Source of the DNA: Edaphobacter sp. 12200R-103
GTDB lineage: Bacteria; Acidobacteriota; Terriglobia; Terriglobales; Acidobacteriaceae
Direction of reading: 5' to 3'
Length of the DNA: 64,000 bases
NCBI RefSeq assembly: GCF_010093025.1
Contig: NZ_CP048114.1
Span: 2,976,001-3,040,000, forward strand
Shown: piece after piece, positions 1 through 8,240 of the stretch
Numbering within the stretch: the stretch's first letter is position 1
How the letters are laid out: every line of letters starts with the position of its first letter
The notes under the pieces: generated by a model
The model's database searches: none
What the model was told of the DNA's origin: nothing
The model's input: only the letters and a program-made list of their open reading frames with translations
Translations under genes and position numbers: made by a program

Positions 1-124
1 CTTTCTCTGACGGTCAAGCGAAAGGTTCCTTATCCCATTGGGGCATAAGCATTTGGCGAATTGTACTGCCAAATACTTTCTCAATAGACAGGGTGAGAGC
101 GGAGGATCTGCTTCATCCTGTAAA
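1..124. other. left edge, no convincing gene
   Basis: No gene can be supported here. A forward reading frame that enters from outside the window is open from base 1 and stops at 46-48 (TAA), so the last 15 codons of an upstream gene could lie here. The tail VKRKVPYPIGA is too short to identify. The hairpin at 125-162 could end that transcript. No tRNA or other structured RNA was recognised. Confidence 0.3.
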
Positions 125-162
125 GGCAAAAAGCCCGGACCTTCTCGCCCGGGCTTTTTGCC
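125..162. terminator. bidirectional rho-independent terminator
   Basis: A perfect 14-bp stem pairs 125-138 with 149-162 around a 10-nt loop (139-148). The stem core is GCCCGG/CCGGGC and its foot is A5 on the left and T5 on the right, so both strands give a GC stem followed by a T run. It lies 75 nt beyond the mmsA stop (minus strand) and could also end a plus-strand transcript entering from the left. Confidence 0.85.
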
Positions 163-237
163 TTACTCTTTATATTTTCAATAGTCTGCAGGCAGGTGTC
201 CGCCGCTAAACTATTTATTTATAATACGTTGCACGAA

Positions 238-1779
238 TTACCCCAAGGTAGGCATGCTCGTATCCACACCCTCACGAAGGCCGGTTGGCCAGCGCGCTGT
301 CACCGTCTTGATGCGGGTGTAGAACCGTACGCCCTCAGGGCCATAGATCGAGTAATCGCCGAAGAGCGACCGCTTCCATCCACCGAAGCTATGGAACGCC
401 ATCGGCACCGGAATCGGAATATTGATCCCGACCATCCCAATCTGAACATTGTTCGCAAACTCGCGTGCTGTATCGCCGTCGCGCGTGAAGATTGAGGTGC
501 CGTTGCCGAACTCGTGCTCGTTGATCAGCTCCAGCGCCGTCTTGAAGTTGTTGACGCGAAGGAGACCAAGCACAGGCCCGAAGATCTCTTCCTTGTAGAT
601 CACCATCTCCGGCTTCACATGATCGAAGAGCGTTGCTCCCAGGAAGAAACCGTCTCCCTTCGGCAGCGCGCCCTCGCGGCCGTCCACCACCAGTTCTGCG
701 CCTTCGGCCTTGCCCTTGTCGAGGTAACCGCGCACGCGGTCCAGGTGAACCTTCGTCACCAGCGGCCCCATGTCAGAGCCGTTCTCCATTCCCGGCAGCA
801 CCTTCAGCTTCTCAATACGCTCTGCGACCTTCACCCGCAACGCATCTGCCGTCTCATGTCCGACCGCGATCGCAACAGAGATCGCCATGCAGCGCTCGCC
901 TGCAGCACCGTAAGCGGCGCCCACCAGAGCGTCCGCTGCCTGGTCCATGTCCGCATCGGGCATTACGATCATGTGGTTCTTCGCCCCGCCCAGAGCCTGC
1001 ACGCGCTTGCCGTGCGAAGTGCCCTTGGTATAGACATATTCCGCAATCGGAGTCGATCCTACAAAGCTGACTGCCTTTACATCCGGATGCTCCAGAATCC
1101 CATCCACGGATTCCTTGTCGCCATGCACGACATTGAAGACTCCATCGGGAAGTCCAGCCTGCTTCAGCAACTCGGCGATCAGAACGGCGGCGCTCGGGTC
1201 GCGCTCGCTCGGCTTCAGCACAAAAGTATTGCCGCAAGCCAGAGCAATCGGGAACATCCACATCGGAACCATCGCCGGGAAGTTGAACGGCGTGATGCCG
1301 GCCACAACGCCCAGCGGCTGCCGCATCGACCAGCTATCCACATCGGAGCCAACCTTCTCCGAGAACTCGCCCTTCAGCAGATGCGGAATTCCGGCAGCGA
1401 ACTCGACCACCTCAAGTCCACGCATCGACTCGCCCTTCGCGTCGGAGAAGACCTTGCCGTGCTCGGAGGTGATGATCTCACCGATCTTGTCCATATTCTT
1501 CTCAAACAGCTCGCGGAACCGGAACATGACACGCGCACGCCGCAACGGCGGCATCGCCGACCATGCGGGGAAAGCCGCCTTTGCCGCCGCAATCGCCTGA
1601 TTCAGCTCAGCGCTGTTCGCCAGCGGAACCTTCGCCTGCACTTTTCCCGTCGCCGGGTTGTACACATCGCCAAAGCGCCCCGACGTGCCCGCGACCTTCT
1701 GGCCGCCAATCCAATGGGTTATCTCGCGCAGCGCGGCGTTGGCGCTGCTGGTCTCTGATGCGATTGCGGTCGATGACAT
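238..1779 (-). CDS. mmsA: CoA-acylating methylmalonate-semialdehyde dehydrogenase
   Basis: A 513-residue aldehyde dehydrogenase superfamily enzyme. The MMSDH family oxidises methylmalonate semialdehyde (from valine, thymine or inositol breakdown) with NAD+ and CoA to propionyl-CoA, CO2 and NADH in the cytoplasm. The catalytic cysteine is C297 in [11 protein letters not shown]. The usual ALDH general-base glutamate is replaced by asparagine in LGGAKNH (N268), which is the diagnostic change of CoA-dependent MMSDHs. TPFNFPAM (163-170) and [11 protein letters not shown] near the C-terminus also fit. Length is normal for the family. The ATG has GAGG about 8 nt upstream. It is transcribed alone towards the terminator at 125-162. 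Its product feeds the carboxylase encoded at 6510-8162, though the two genes are not adjacent. Confidence 0.95.
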   Translation of the reverse strand: MSSTAIASETSSANAALREITHWIGGQKVAGTSGRFGDVYNPATGKVQAKVPLANSAELNQAIAAAKAAFPAWSAMPPLRRARVMFRFRELFEKNMDKIGEIITSEHGKVFSDAKGESMRGLEVVEFAAGIPHLLKGEFSEKVGSDVDSWSMRQPLGVVAGITPFNFPAMVPMWMFPIALACGNTFVLKPSERDPSAAVLIAELLKQAGLPDGVFNVVHGDKESVDGILEHPDVKAVSFVGSTPIAEYVYTKGTSHGKRVQALGGAKNHMIVMPDADMDQAADALVGAAYGAAGERCMAISVAIAVGHETADALRVKVAERIEKLKVLPGMENGSDMGPLVTKVHLDRVRGYLDKGKAEGAELVVDGREGALPKGDGFFLGATLFDHVKPEMVIYKEEIFGPVLGLLRVNNFKTALELINEHEFGNGTSIFTRDGDTAREFANNVQIGMVGINIPIPVPMAFHSFGGWKRSLFGDYSIYGPEGVRFYTRIKTVTARWPTGLREGVDTSMPTLG

Positions 1780-2230
1780 GGTCTAAACCTCGATTTTTGA
1801 AATGATGCGTGACTGACTCTCTGCGCCTTCCAAAATAGTCTCAGAATTGCTGCATCGTCAAACGTCATTGCATAATACTCAATGATCTTAGAATTTTGCA
1901 GCGGGTGCCCCTCTTACAGATTGGCGTAAACACTTTTAAAATAAAGACTTAGACTGCATTTCCCTTCCAGCAATATCTTTTTGCCTGAGGAAACCAAATA
2001 TCCGTAGCAAGGAGTCCCCATATAGTCTCCCAAAGCCCCGTGCAAAAGACGATCCTCTCACCTTGCTTTACAACATACGGGAGTGTCGTTGCTCACGGAA
2101 TGGCGAGGAAAACCGCATCTCGTTCAGGATCGAGTTGGAGACAGTCACTTCGCGAAAGCCTCTCGCAAGTAGCAGAAATGACCGCACCGCTGCGATACTA
2201 AAAGAGCGTCTAATTCTTTTGGAAGCAGCG
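1780..2230. other. divergent intergenic region
   Basis: About 450 nt between the divergent mmsA and permease genes. It is more AT-rich than its neighbours and must hold promoters in both directions. I see no palindrome strong enough to name an operator and no RNA gene. The permease reading frame is open from 2063, but that part (for example 2063-2230) lacks transporter character and has no good ribosome binding site, so I treat it as non-coding. Confidence 0.4.
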
Positions 2231-3529
2231 ATGGCCACCGCAGATCTCCCCAAACCCGCTGAGACACCCAAATCGAGGGTGAGCACCTTCGAGCGAACGC
2301 TGCAGAGCGCCCGCTCGACGATGATGTTCAGCGAGGTGGTCAAGCTCGCGATCGACAGCTTCAAGGCCAGCAAGGTTCGGTTCCTTCTGACCATGCTGGG
2401 CATGATCATCGGTTCGGCATCCATCATCCTGGTCTATACCCTCGGTCTTACTGGCAAGGACTATGCCATAAACCTCATCTCGTCCATTGGGCCGAACATG
2501 ATCGAGATGATGTACAACGGCGGAAGCTTTGTGGGGCCTGACAATACCAGCACACCTGACTTCCTGACACGCGATGACATGAATGCTGTCATGGAACAGG
2601 TTCCCGGTATTGTGGCATCGTCCCCCATGCTCGAAGATCATGATCGGATCAGTCTTCCGGGCGGGATTGTAAAGGACACGATGATCCTTGGGGTTTCGCC
2701 CCAGTACAAGCGGGTGCGCAACCTGGCCGTCCTGGCGGGGCGTTTTTTTGACGATCAGGATGCGATAACTCACGCTAAGGTAGCAGTCATCGTCCTTCCT
2801 TTTGCCCAGATGCTATTCGGCGGCGCACAGGCTGCGGTCGGCCGCTCCATCAGTATCAAGGGAGTCCCATTCACTGTTATAGGGGTCTTCAAAGAGAGCG
2901 TCGAGACCTTCGGTCAGTCGGAGATCAGCGATCAGACGACCCTGATCCCGTATCCCGTTGCACGTTACTTCACCGGCACTGACAACGTGAAGCAGATCTT
3001 CTTCACGATGAAGGATTCCAGCATGGTAATCCCGGCATCGGCAGAGATCCTCCAGATCATCAAGAATCGGCATCGAGCTACCTCGGTCTACACCGCTTTT
3101 AACCTCACCCAGGTCCTGAGCGTGATGGCACAGATTGCCACGATGCTTACCATCGTGCTGACTTTAGCTGCTGCCATCACCCTCATCGTCTCCGGAGTCG
3201 GCATCATGAACAGCATGCTGGCCAATGTGCAGTCCCGTTTCCGTGAGATCGGCATCCGCAAAGCCCTCGGGGCTACCAGCCACGAGATTCGACTTCAGTT
3301 TCTCACCGAAGCAGTCTTCCTCTCGCTCAGCGGGGGTCTCATTGGCACCATCCTTGGCCTTGCGCTTCCTCTCTCCGTAAGCCTGCTCACGCCGTTCAAG
3401 ATCCCGGTTTCGCCATGGTCCGCCGTGATAGCGCTCGGAACCTCGGTCGCGGTCGGAGTCCTCTTCGGCACACTTCCGGCCAATCGCGCGGCGCGTCTCG
3501 ACCCTGTCCAGACCCTTAAATACGAGTAA
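2231..3529 (+). CDS. orphan MacB/FtsX-type ABC transporter permease
   Basis: A 432-residue inner-membrane protein with MacB layout: a first membrane helix (about residues 55-75, SKVRFLLTMLGMIIGSASIILV), a large periplasmic MacB_PCD domain, then an FtsX domain with three C-terminal helices. The typical FtsX signature SRFREIGIRKALGAT precedes the last helices and the protein ends NRAARLDPVQTLKYE, the usual close of the family. No ATPase gene adjoins it, so its energising subunit must be elsewhere. The ATG at 2231 was chosen because GGAAG lies 5 nt upstream and the open frame before it is unlike a permease. The substrate cannot be read from sequence; relatives handle lipoproteins, macrolides or peptides. 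Confidence 0.85.
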   Translation: MATADLPKPAETPKSRVSTFERTLQSARSTMMFSEVVKLAIDSFKASKVRFLLTMLGMIIGSASIILVYTLGLTGKDYAINLISSIGPNMIEMMYNGGSFVGPDNTSTPDFLTRDDMNAVMEQVPGIVASSPMLEDHDRISLPGGIVKDTMILGVSPQYKRVRNLAVLAGRFFDDQDAITHAKVAVIVLPFAQMLFGGAQAAVGRSISIKGVPFTVIGVFKESVETFGQSEISDQTTLIPYPVARYFTGTDNVKQIFFTMKDSSMVIPASAEILQIIKNRHRATSVYTAFNLTQVLSVMAQIATMLTIVLTLAAAITLIVSGVGIMNSMLANVQSRFREIGIRKALGATSHEIRLQFLTEAVFLSLSGGLIGTILGLALPLSVSLLTPFKIPVSPWSAVIALGTSVAVGVLFGTLPANRAARLDPVQTLKYE

Positions 3530-3540
3530 GAAGGGCGAGC

Positions 3541-3558
3541 CGGCAGTCGCATCTGCCG
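3541..3558. other. small hairpin between convergent genes
   Basis: CGGCAG (3541-3546) pairs with CTGCCG (3553-3558) across a 6-nt loop, between the permease (+) and the lipoprotein gene (-). There is no T run next to it, so a terminator role is uncertain. Confidence 0.3.
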
Positions 3559-3596
3559 ACTCTCACGTTTCAGGCCCAATCGGACTGCCCTGTCCG

Positions 3597-4232
3597 CTAT
3601 TGAGCTGGAGCAGCGGCAGGCGGTGCACCCACGCGACCCACCTTCCAGCCTTCGTTTGTCTCGATCAGAGTCGCCGTGGCCGAATACGGTCCCCCGATAT
3701 TCTGGCGAATCTGCGGATAGGCGTTCTGTGTCTCTTCCGCCGTCGCCCATGCCGGAGCATCGCTTACGGTGTAGTGGAAGGCGACCTGCGTCGTCGCACC
3801 GCGCTCATCGGTCGTCGGGGATGAGCTGTCGATACTGGTCACCTTCCGGTGGCCATAGCAGAAGTTTCCATAGCCGGGTTGCTCGACATCGGCCACCCAC
3901 GCGGCGCGTCCCTTGTCGGAGATGTCGTAGTTGTTGACCTGTTTGCTGGCGACGATCATTACCTTCTTCTCCGCCGTGGTCCGGGCCAGCAGCCCCTGAT
4001 CGACCAGCGCATCATATCCTGCCGTCTTGCTGGCGTCGGATGTATCCGCCTGCACAGGAAACTTGATCGGCTCATCCCACAGGCACGCAGGATGAGCGCT
4101 GTAGTAGGTATTGATGGCGTCCCGGAAGTGCATGGTGTTGTCGACGTGCTTGTTGCATCCTGCGCTGAACAGAAGTGTCGTCGCCACTGCAGCTGCGGCC
4201 CACAAAGGCCGGGTGGTTTTTGAAGTCTTCAT
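3597..4232 (-). CDS. putative lipoprotein of unknown function
   Basis: A 211-residue protein starting MKTSKTTRPLW, with a hydrophobic stretch ending LLFSAGC, a plausible lipobox that would make the cysteine at about residue 25 the lipidated N-terminus. The rest is soluble. The TVSDAPAWATAEETQNAYPQ region and the closing ATLIETNEGWKVGRVG part look like a domain in which a measured response is appended to a structural core, but I do not recognise a family. The tail is Ala/Pro-rich (GAPPAAAPAQ). The ATG at 4232 was chosen over longer starts because GAGGAG lies 9 nt upstream and the signal sequence follows directly. It converges on the permease gene. Confidence 0.7.
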   Translation of the reverse strand: MKTSKTTRPLWAAAAVATTLLFSAGCNKHVDNTMHFRDAINTYYSAHPACLWDEPIKFPVQADTSDASKTAGYDALVDQGLLARTTAEKKVMIVASKQVNNYDISDKGRAAWVADVEQPGYGNFCYGHRKVTSIDSSSPTTDERGATTQVAFHYTVSDAPAWATAEETQNAYPQIRQNIGGPYSATATLIETNEGWKVGRVGAPPAAAPAQ

Positions 4233-4358
4233 GCTTGCATACTCCTCACTGTAGCTAGGAGTGGGATGCAAAAGACGCCGCAGGTGTCGTTGCCATCGTC
4301 GTATCCAGGCTCGCGAACTCTCGATGCAAGGGAACACCGCCACCTCTAAACCAATGTC

Positions 4359-5189
4359 TTATCTGGTTTTGAGGGATTGAGCGATCATCGGGACCATCTC
4401 CGGCGCGACACCCTGCTGGCGCAGAGTGCGGATTGCCAGAGCATCATGCCGTTTCGCCAGCCGCACGCCGTGCTCATCGCGCAGAAGCTGCGCGTGGAAG
4501 TATGCAGGCGATTGCAGATTCAAGGCTCGCTGAAGCAGGATCTGACGCGCCGTCGACTTAAGAAGATCGGCACCGCGCACGACCTCGGTAATACCCATCG
4601 CAGCATCGTCAATCACACACGCCAGCTGATAGCTGGGCAGGCCATCTTTGCGCCAGATGAGGAAATCGCCAAAGTCGATGCCCGCAATAAAGCTCTGCGC
4701 GCCCAGATTGCGATCGCTGAACCGGATCGTCTCGCCGTCAGGAACGCGGAGGCGGTAGTTCATTCCGGGTTCGATTGCCGTTGAGGACGCGCTCGCCACA
4801 GGCCGGCAGTGGCCGTTATAGACGGGTTCATCGTCGCTCTCTTCATGCGGCGCCTGCACCATCAGGGCAAGATCGCGGCGGCTGCAGGTGCAGGGATATG
4901 CAAATCCTCCGGCAAGCAGGCGCGCGAATGCCTCCCGGTACAGCTGCACGCGCCGCGATTGCACGACGATCGGAGGAGCCCACTCGATTCCGAGCCATGC
5001 CAGGTCTTCCAGCATCGCCTCGACGAACTCCTGCTTCGAACGCTGCGGATCGAGGTCTTCGTTGCGCAGCAGCAGAGTGCCCCGATGTTCCTGCGCGCGC
5101 TGATACGCGGTCCAGAACGTCGCTGCATGGCCAAGGTGGAGCAGGCCGGTTGGAGAGGGGGCAAGGCGGCCGATATATCCGGAGGTCAC
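4359..5189 (-). CDS. gluQ: glutamyl-Q tRNA(Asp) synthetase
   Basis: A 276-residue truncated GluRS paralogue (GluQRS/YadB). The family activates glutamate without tRNA and attaches it to the queuosine base at position 34 of tRNA-Asp. Visible features: class I HIGH-type motif HLGHA (18-22), NEDLDPQR (43-50), a zinc site made by C100, C102, Y124 and C128 (CTC...YNGHC), and a KMSKS-like RLAKRHD near residue 240. The anticodon-binding domain of true GluRS is absent, which together with the length separates it from GltX. It is divergent from the LysW-like gene at 5406. The gene symbol follows E. coli GluQ. Confidence 0.93.
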   Translation of the reverse strand: MTSGYIGRLAPSPTGLLHLGHAATFWTAYQRAQEHRGTLLLRNEDLDPQRSKQEFVEAMLEDLAWLGIEWAPPIVVQSRRVQLYREAFARLLAGGFAYPCTCSRRDLALMVQAPHEESDDEPVYNGHCRPVASASSTAIEPGMNYRLRVPDGETIRFSDRNLGAQSFIAGIDFGDFLIWRKDGLPSYQLACVIDDAAMGITEVVRGADLLKSTARQILLQRALNLQSPAYFHAQLLRDEHGVRLAKRHDALAIRTLRQQGVAPEMVPMIAQSLKTR

Positions 5190-5405
5190 ATCAAGAGCCT
5201 ACCGCAAATGCCGCGCGCTTCCTCCTAAACCAGGGGACGTGGCCGGAAAGCCGTCTCATGTGCGATTTCCGGATTGTGATCACGCCAAAGGCAGGTGGAA
5301 ATCTACCCCATTCTTCCGCTTGACGCCTCGCCTGTGGACGCCGATAAATTGGTAGTGGAGGGCACGACCGAGGTCGTCCGCTCCGTAAGTGCAGGGAGGC
5401 CCAGG

Positions 5406-5603
5406 ATGGCTGTGCTATGTCCGGAATGCGATAGTCCGATAGCGGTGGATGAAGAGCTGGATCAGGGCGAGACCCTGGAGTGTGAGGAGTGCGGTGCAGA
5501 GCTTGAGGTCGTCTCCACCGATCCTCTGGAACTGGTGGCAATCGAAGACGAGGGTTACGACGACGAAGATCTCTCGCAGATATCGGGAGACGAAGACGAG
5601 TAG
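5406..5603 (+). CDS. LysW-like zinc-ribbon carrier-type protein with acidic tail
   Basis: A 65-residue acidic protein: two CxxC knuckles (C5/C8 in CPEC and C26/C29 in CEEC), followed by GAELEVVSTDPLEL, which is nearly the LysW/amino-group-carrier core. In that family the C-terminal glutamate of an EDWGE tail carries the amino-acid intermediate of lysine or arginine synthesis. Here EDWGE is missing; the protein is longer and ends SGDEDE, still with a terminal Glu. The ATG at 5406 is supported by GGGAGG with a 6-nt spacer; the frame is open from 5295 but the upstream part is not conserved in character. No lysX, lysZ or other carrier-pathway gene is in the window. It may be an orphan carrier or just a zinc-ribbon protein. 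Confidence 0.8.
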   Translation: MAVLCPECDSPIAVDEELDQGETLECEECGAELEVVSTDPLELVAIEDEGYDDEDLSQISGDEDE

Positions 5604-5639
5604 TTTCGCCTCTCGGAAGGCGATCCGTATACTGGAAGG

Positions 5640-6026
5640 ATGAAAGGTTTTAAGCTGCTTCCTTATTCACTTGGCAAAGCCGCCCTTGCCTTCTCGCTCG
5701 CTTTCGCCTCTGCTGCCGCGCCTTCGCTCTTCAGTGGCTCAGCCGCAGCACAGCAACGCGGTCCCGTTCAGCGCATTGTGGAAGGTAAGGTCCTCAGTAG
5801 CGCCAACACTCCCGTCAAGGGAGCGGTTGTGTACCTGAAGGAAGGCCGCTCGGTAAAGAGCTTCATCAGCAACGACCAGGGAACGTATCGCTTTGGGCAA
5901 CTGGCTCAGAATACCGACTACGAGATCTGGGCCGAACAGGATGGGAAGAAGAGCGATGTAAAGACCATCAGCTCCTTCGACAGCAAGAACCATTTCTATA
6001 TCGATCTGAAGATCAACGACAAGTAA
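5640..6026 (+). CDS. secreted carboxypeptidase-regulatory-like domain protein
   Basis: A 128-residue exported protein. Residues 1 to about 38 form a signal peptide ending SGSAAAQQ. The rest is one small beta-sandwich of the carboxypeptidase regulatory / Cna-B type: VEGKVLSSANTPVKGAVVYL, then SNDQGTYRFGQL and NTDYEIWAEQDGKKSD. Such domains are common in acidobacteria either alone or at the N-terminus of TonB receptors. It follows the LysW-like gene by 36 nt in the same direction, so cotranscription is possible. A role in the envelope is likely; nothing more specific can be seen. Confidence 0.85.
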   Translation: MKGFKLLPYSLGKAALAFSLAFASAAAPSLFSGSAAAQQRGPVQRIVEGKVLSSANTPVKGAVVYLKEGRSVKSFISNDQGTYRFGQLAQNTDYEIWAEQDGKKSDVKTISSFDSKNHFYIDLKINDK

Positions 6027-6063
6027 GTACCTGTCTGACGATTAGAGTCATCAGACATCAGGG

Positions 6064-6087
6064 CGAGAACTGCGTCTGCGGTTCTCG
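6064..6087. terminator. possible terminator hairpin
   Basis: CGAGAAC (6064-6070) pairs with GTTCTCG (6081-6087) around a 10-nt loop, followed by TCCTTT, between convergent genes ending at 6026 (+) and 6098 (-). The stem is short and the T run is broken, so it is a weak candidate. Confidence 0.35.
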
Positions 6088-6097
6088 TCCTTTACCG

Positions 6098-6469
6098 TTA
6101 AGCGATCTGTGAAGAAGTCGTCTCTGCATCGAGCCTGTCTCCATGACTCGGCGGCTGGCTGGTCACCAGAAAATGCAGGTCATCCCTTCCCCGATTCATC
6201 GCCTGGTGCGCCTGACCGGGTGCAATCTCGATTCCTTCTCCTCGTCCTACAGTGAACACCTGGCGTTCGATCTCCATGGTCAGCTCGCCTTCCAGCACGA
6301 AAAAGAACTGGCGGGCGCGCAGGTGATGATGCCTGATCTCGCTGGCGCCAGGTGGCATTCGTTCTTCAATGATGTTCAGTTCCGGAGTGCGGACGAGAAA
6401 CCAGCCATCACAGCTACTTCCCCAGGTGTAATGCTGCGCGTTCTTTTGAGAGATAACTTGAGGTGGCAT
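6098..6469 (-). CDS. single-domain cupin protein
   Basis: A 123-residue cupin_2 type protein. Motif 1 is RMPPGASEIRHHHLRARQFFFVLEGE (about 37-62), with the HHH cluster and a glutamate as candidate metal ligands. Motif 2 is GEGIEIAPGQAHQAMN with a further His. Small cupins of this type may be sugar- or phenol-related enzymes or sensors; substrate is unknown. The ATG at 6469 gives MPPQVISQKNAQ, close to family starts; the frame runs further up to 6565 but that part overlaps the stop region of pccB and lacks cupin features. It lies 40 nt after pccB on the same strand and may share its transcript. Confidence 0.85.
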   Translation of the reverse strand: MPPQVISQKNAQHYTWGSSCDGWFLVRTPELNIIEERMPPGASEIRHHHLRARQFFFVLEGELTMEIERQVFTVGRGEGIEIAPGQAHQAMNRGRDDLHFLVTSQPPSHGDRLDAETTSSQIA

Positions 6470-6509
6470 CTCACTTCGATGTAAGGGCCCGGTTCCCCGG
6501 TGCAGAAAT

Positions 6510-8162
6510 TCACAGGGGTATATTGCCGTGCTTCTTCGAAGGATTCTTCTCGCGCTTGCTAGCAAGCATATCGAGTGCGGTATTCAACCGGCGGCGAGTC
6601 TCGCTGGGCCGTATGACCGCGTCCACATAGCCACGTTCGGCAGCGACGTAAGGATTCGCAAAACGCTCGCGGAACTCTCCAACTTTGGCAGTGCGCGCTT
6701 CGGCCAGAATCTCCAGCTTCTGGTCTTCCGTAAGCGAGACACCCTGCGGCATGACGGCCTCCGCGCGACGCAGAACGGCATCGAACTCGCGCTTGTAGAC
6801 GATGTTTACCGCGCCTTCCGGTCCCATGACCGCGATCTCGGCCGTCGGCCACGCCAGATTGACATCGGTGCGCAGATGCTTGGAACTCATGACGCAGTAC
6901 GCTCCGCCATAGGCCTTGCGAGTGATCACAGTCAGCTTTGGCACTGTCGCTTCCGCAAAAGCGTAGAGCAGCTTGGCGCCGTGGCGAATGATGCCGCCGT
7001 GCTCCTGGCGCGTTCCGGGCATGAAGCCGGGAACGTCTTCAAACGTGATCAGCGGAATGTTGAACGCATCGCAGAAACGCACAAAACGTGCCCCTTTTAC
7101 CGAGGCATCGATGTCAAGTACGCCTGCAAGCACCGCCGGCTGATTCGCAACAATTCCGACGGGACGGCCGTTCATCCGGGCGAAGCCGACGACGAGATTG
7201 CGCGCGAAGTGTTCCTGCACCTGGAATAGGTAGCCATCGTCCACGATGCGGGTGATGACGTCGACCATGTCGTACGGCTGATTGCTCTCGTCCGGGATAA
7301 TGGTGTCGAGCGCAGCATCGGCGCGATCGGCAGCATCGTCACAGGCACGGCGCGGAGGGTCGTCGAGATTGTTCGAGGGAATAAAGCCAACCAGCTCGCG
7401 GACCATCGCCAGGCAATCGCGATCGTCATGCGCCATGAAGTGAGCCACGCCTGAGATCTCGTTGTGCGTGGTAGCGCCGCCAAGCGCATCTTTGGTCACA
7501 TCTTCGTGCAGGACCGTCTTGATCACGTCCGGTCCCGTAACGAACATGTAGCTGGTCTTCTCCGTCATCAAGGTAAAGTCCGTGATGGCCGGCGAGTACA
7601 CGGCCCCACCTGCACAAGGGCCCAGGATCGCGGAGATTTGCGGGACGACACCGCTGGCAAGAGTGTTGCGCAGAAAGATATCGGTGTATCCCGCCAGCGA
7701 GAGGACGCCTTCCTGAATACGCGCTCCTCCGGAGTCGTTGAGGCCGATGATAGGAGCACCCACCTTCATTGCCATGTCCATGATCTTTACGATCTTTGCG
7801 GCGTTTGCCTCCGAAAGCGATCCTCCAAAGACGGTGAAGTCCTGCGCGAAAACAAAGACGACGCGGCCATGGATGCGCCCGTGGCCCGTAATAAATCCGT
7901 CGCCGGGAATGCGCTGCTGGTCCATGCCGAAGTCGCTGGCCCGATGGGTGACGAGCTTATCCGTCTCCTCAAACGTCCCCTCATCGAGCAGCAGGTCGAC
8001 ACGCTCGCGAGCCGAAAGCTTGCCTGCCTTTGCCTCGCGGGCACGACGTTCAGGCCCGCCGCCCTCTTCGGCGATGGCATTGCGAGCGGCTAGCTCGGCG
8101 AGTTTGCGCTCATGCGGTGTAAACGCAGACTTCGAAGGCGCTGGTTGTTCTATGGCAGCCAT
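6510..8162 (-). CDS. pccB: propionyl-CoA carboxylase-type carboxyltransferase (beta) subunit
   Basis: A 550-residue acyl-CoA carboxyltransferase. It transfers CO2 from carboxybiotin to propionyl-CoA (or another short acyl-CoA). Both halves are present: the N-terminal half with the [17 protein letters not shown] and [10 protein letters not shown] segments, and the C-terminal half with [27 protein letters not shown] and [13 protein letters not shown]. The end, KHGNIPL, is the typical PccB close. The ATG at 8162 (MAAIEQPAP) was chosen; the frame is open to 8225 but the earlier residues are not family-like. No biotin-carboxylase or biotin-carrier gene adjoins it, so the alpha subunit is elsewhere. 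With MmsA it could take valine-derived propionyl-CoA to methylmalonyl-CoA. Confidence 0.92.
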   Translation of the reverse strand: MAAIEQPAPSKSAFTPHERKLAELAARNAIAEEGGGPERRAREAKAGKLSARERVDLLLDEGTFEETDKLVTHRASDFGMDQQRIPGDGFITGHGRIHGRVVFVFAQDFTVFGGSLSEANAAKIVKIMDMAMKVGAPIIGLNDSGGARIQEGVLSLAGYTDIFLRNTLASGVVPQISAILGPCAGGAVYSPAITDFTLMTEKTSYMFVTGPDVIKTVLHEDVTKDALGGATTHNEISGVAHFMAHDDRDCLAMVRELVGFIPSNNLDDPPRRACDDAADRADAALDTIIPDESNQPYDMVDVITRIVDDGYLFQVQEHFARNLVVGFARMNGRPVGIVANQPAVLAGVLDIDASVKGARFVRFCDAFNIPLITFEDVPGFMPGTRQEHGGIIRHGAKLLYAFAEATVPKLTVITRKAYGGAYCVMSSKHLRTDVNLAWPTAEIAVMGPEGAVNIVYKREFDAVLRRAEAVMPQGVSLTEDQKLEILAEARTAKVGEFRERFANPYVAAERGYVDAVIRPSETRRRLNTALDMLASKREKNPSKKHGNIPL

Positions 8163-8240
8163 GCTCAGCGATTTTAGCAAGGCTTTTACACGGGCGGATG
8201 CAGCCACTGTCTCCGGCCTGCGCATCCGCTCGGCACTCCC

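Noticed and set aside
101..120. GAGGATCTGCTTCATCCTG, possible family A edge near the left terminator
   Set aside because: The match to the repeat edge is too short and lacks the CTGAGC part.
196..495. Plus-strand open frame over the mmsA 3' end
   Set aside because: It is opposite the well-supported mmsA and codes for a basic, low-quality sequence without a ribosome site.
2063..2230. N-terminal extension of the orphan permease
   Set aside because: No ribosome site and no membrane or domain character before the ATG at 2231, which has one.
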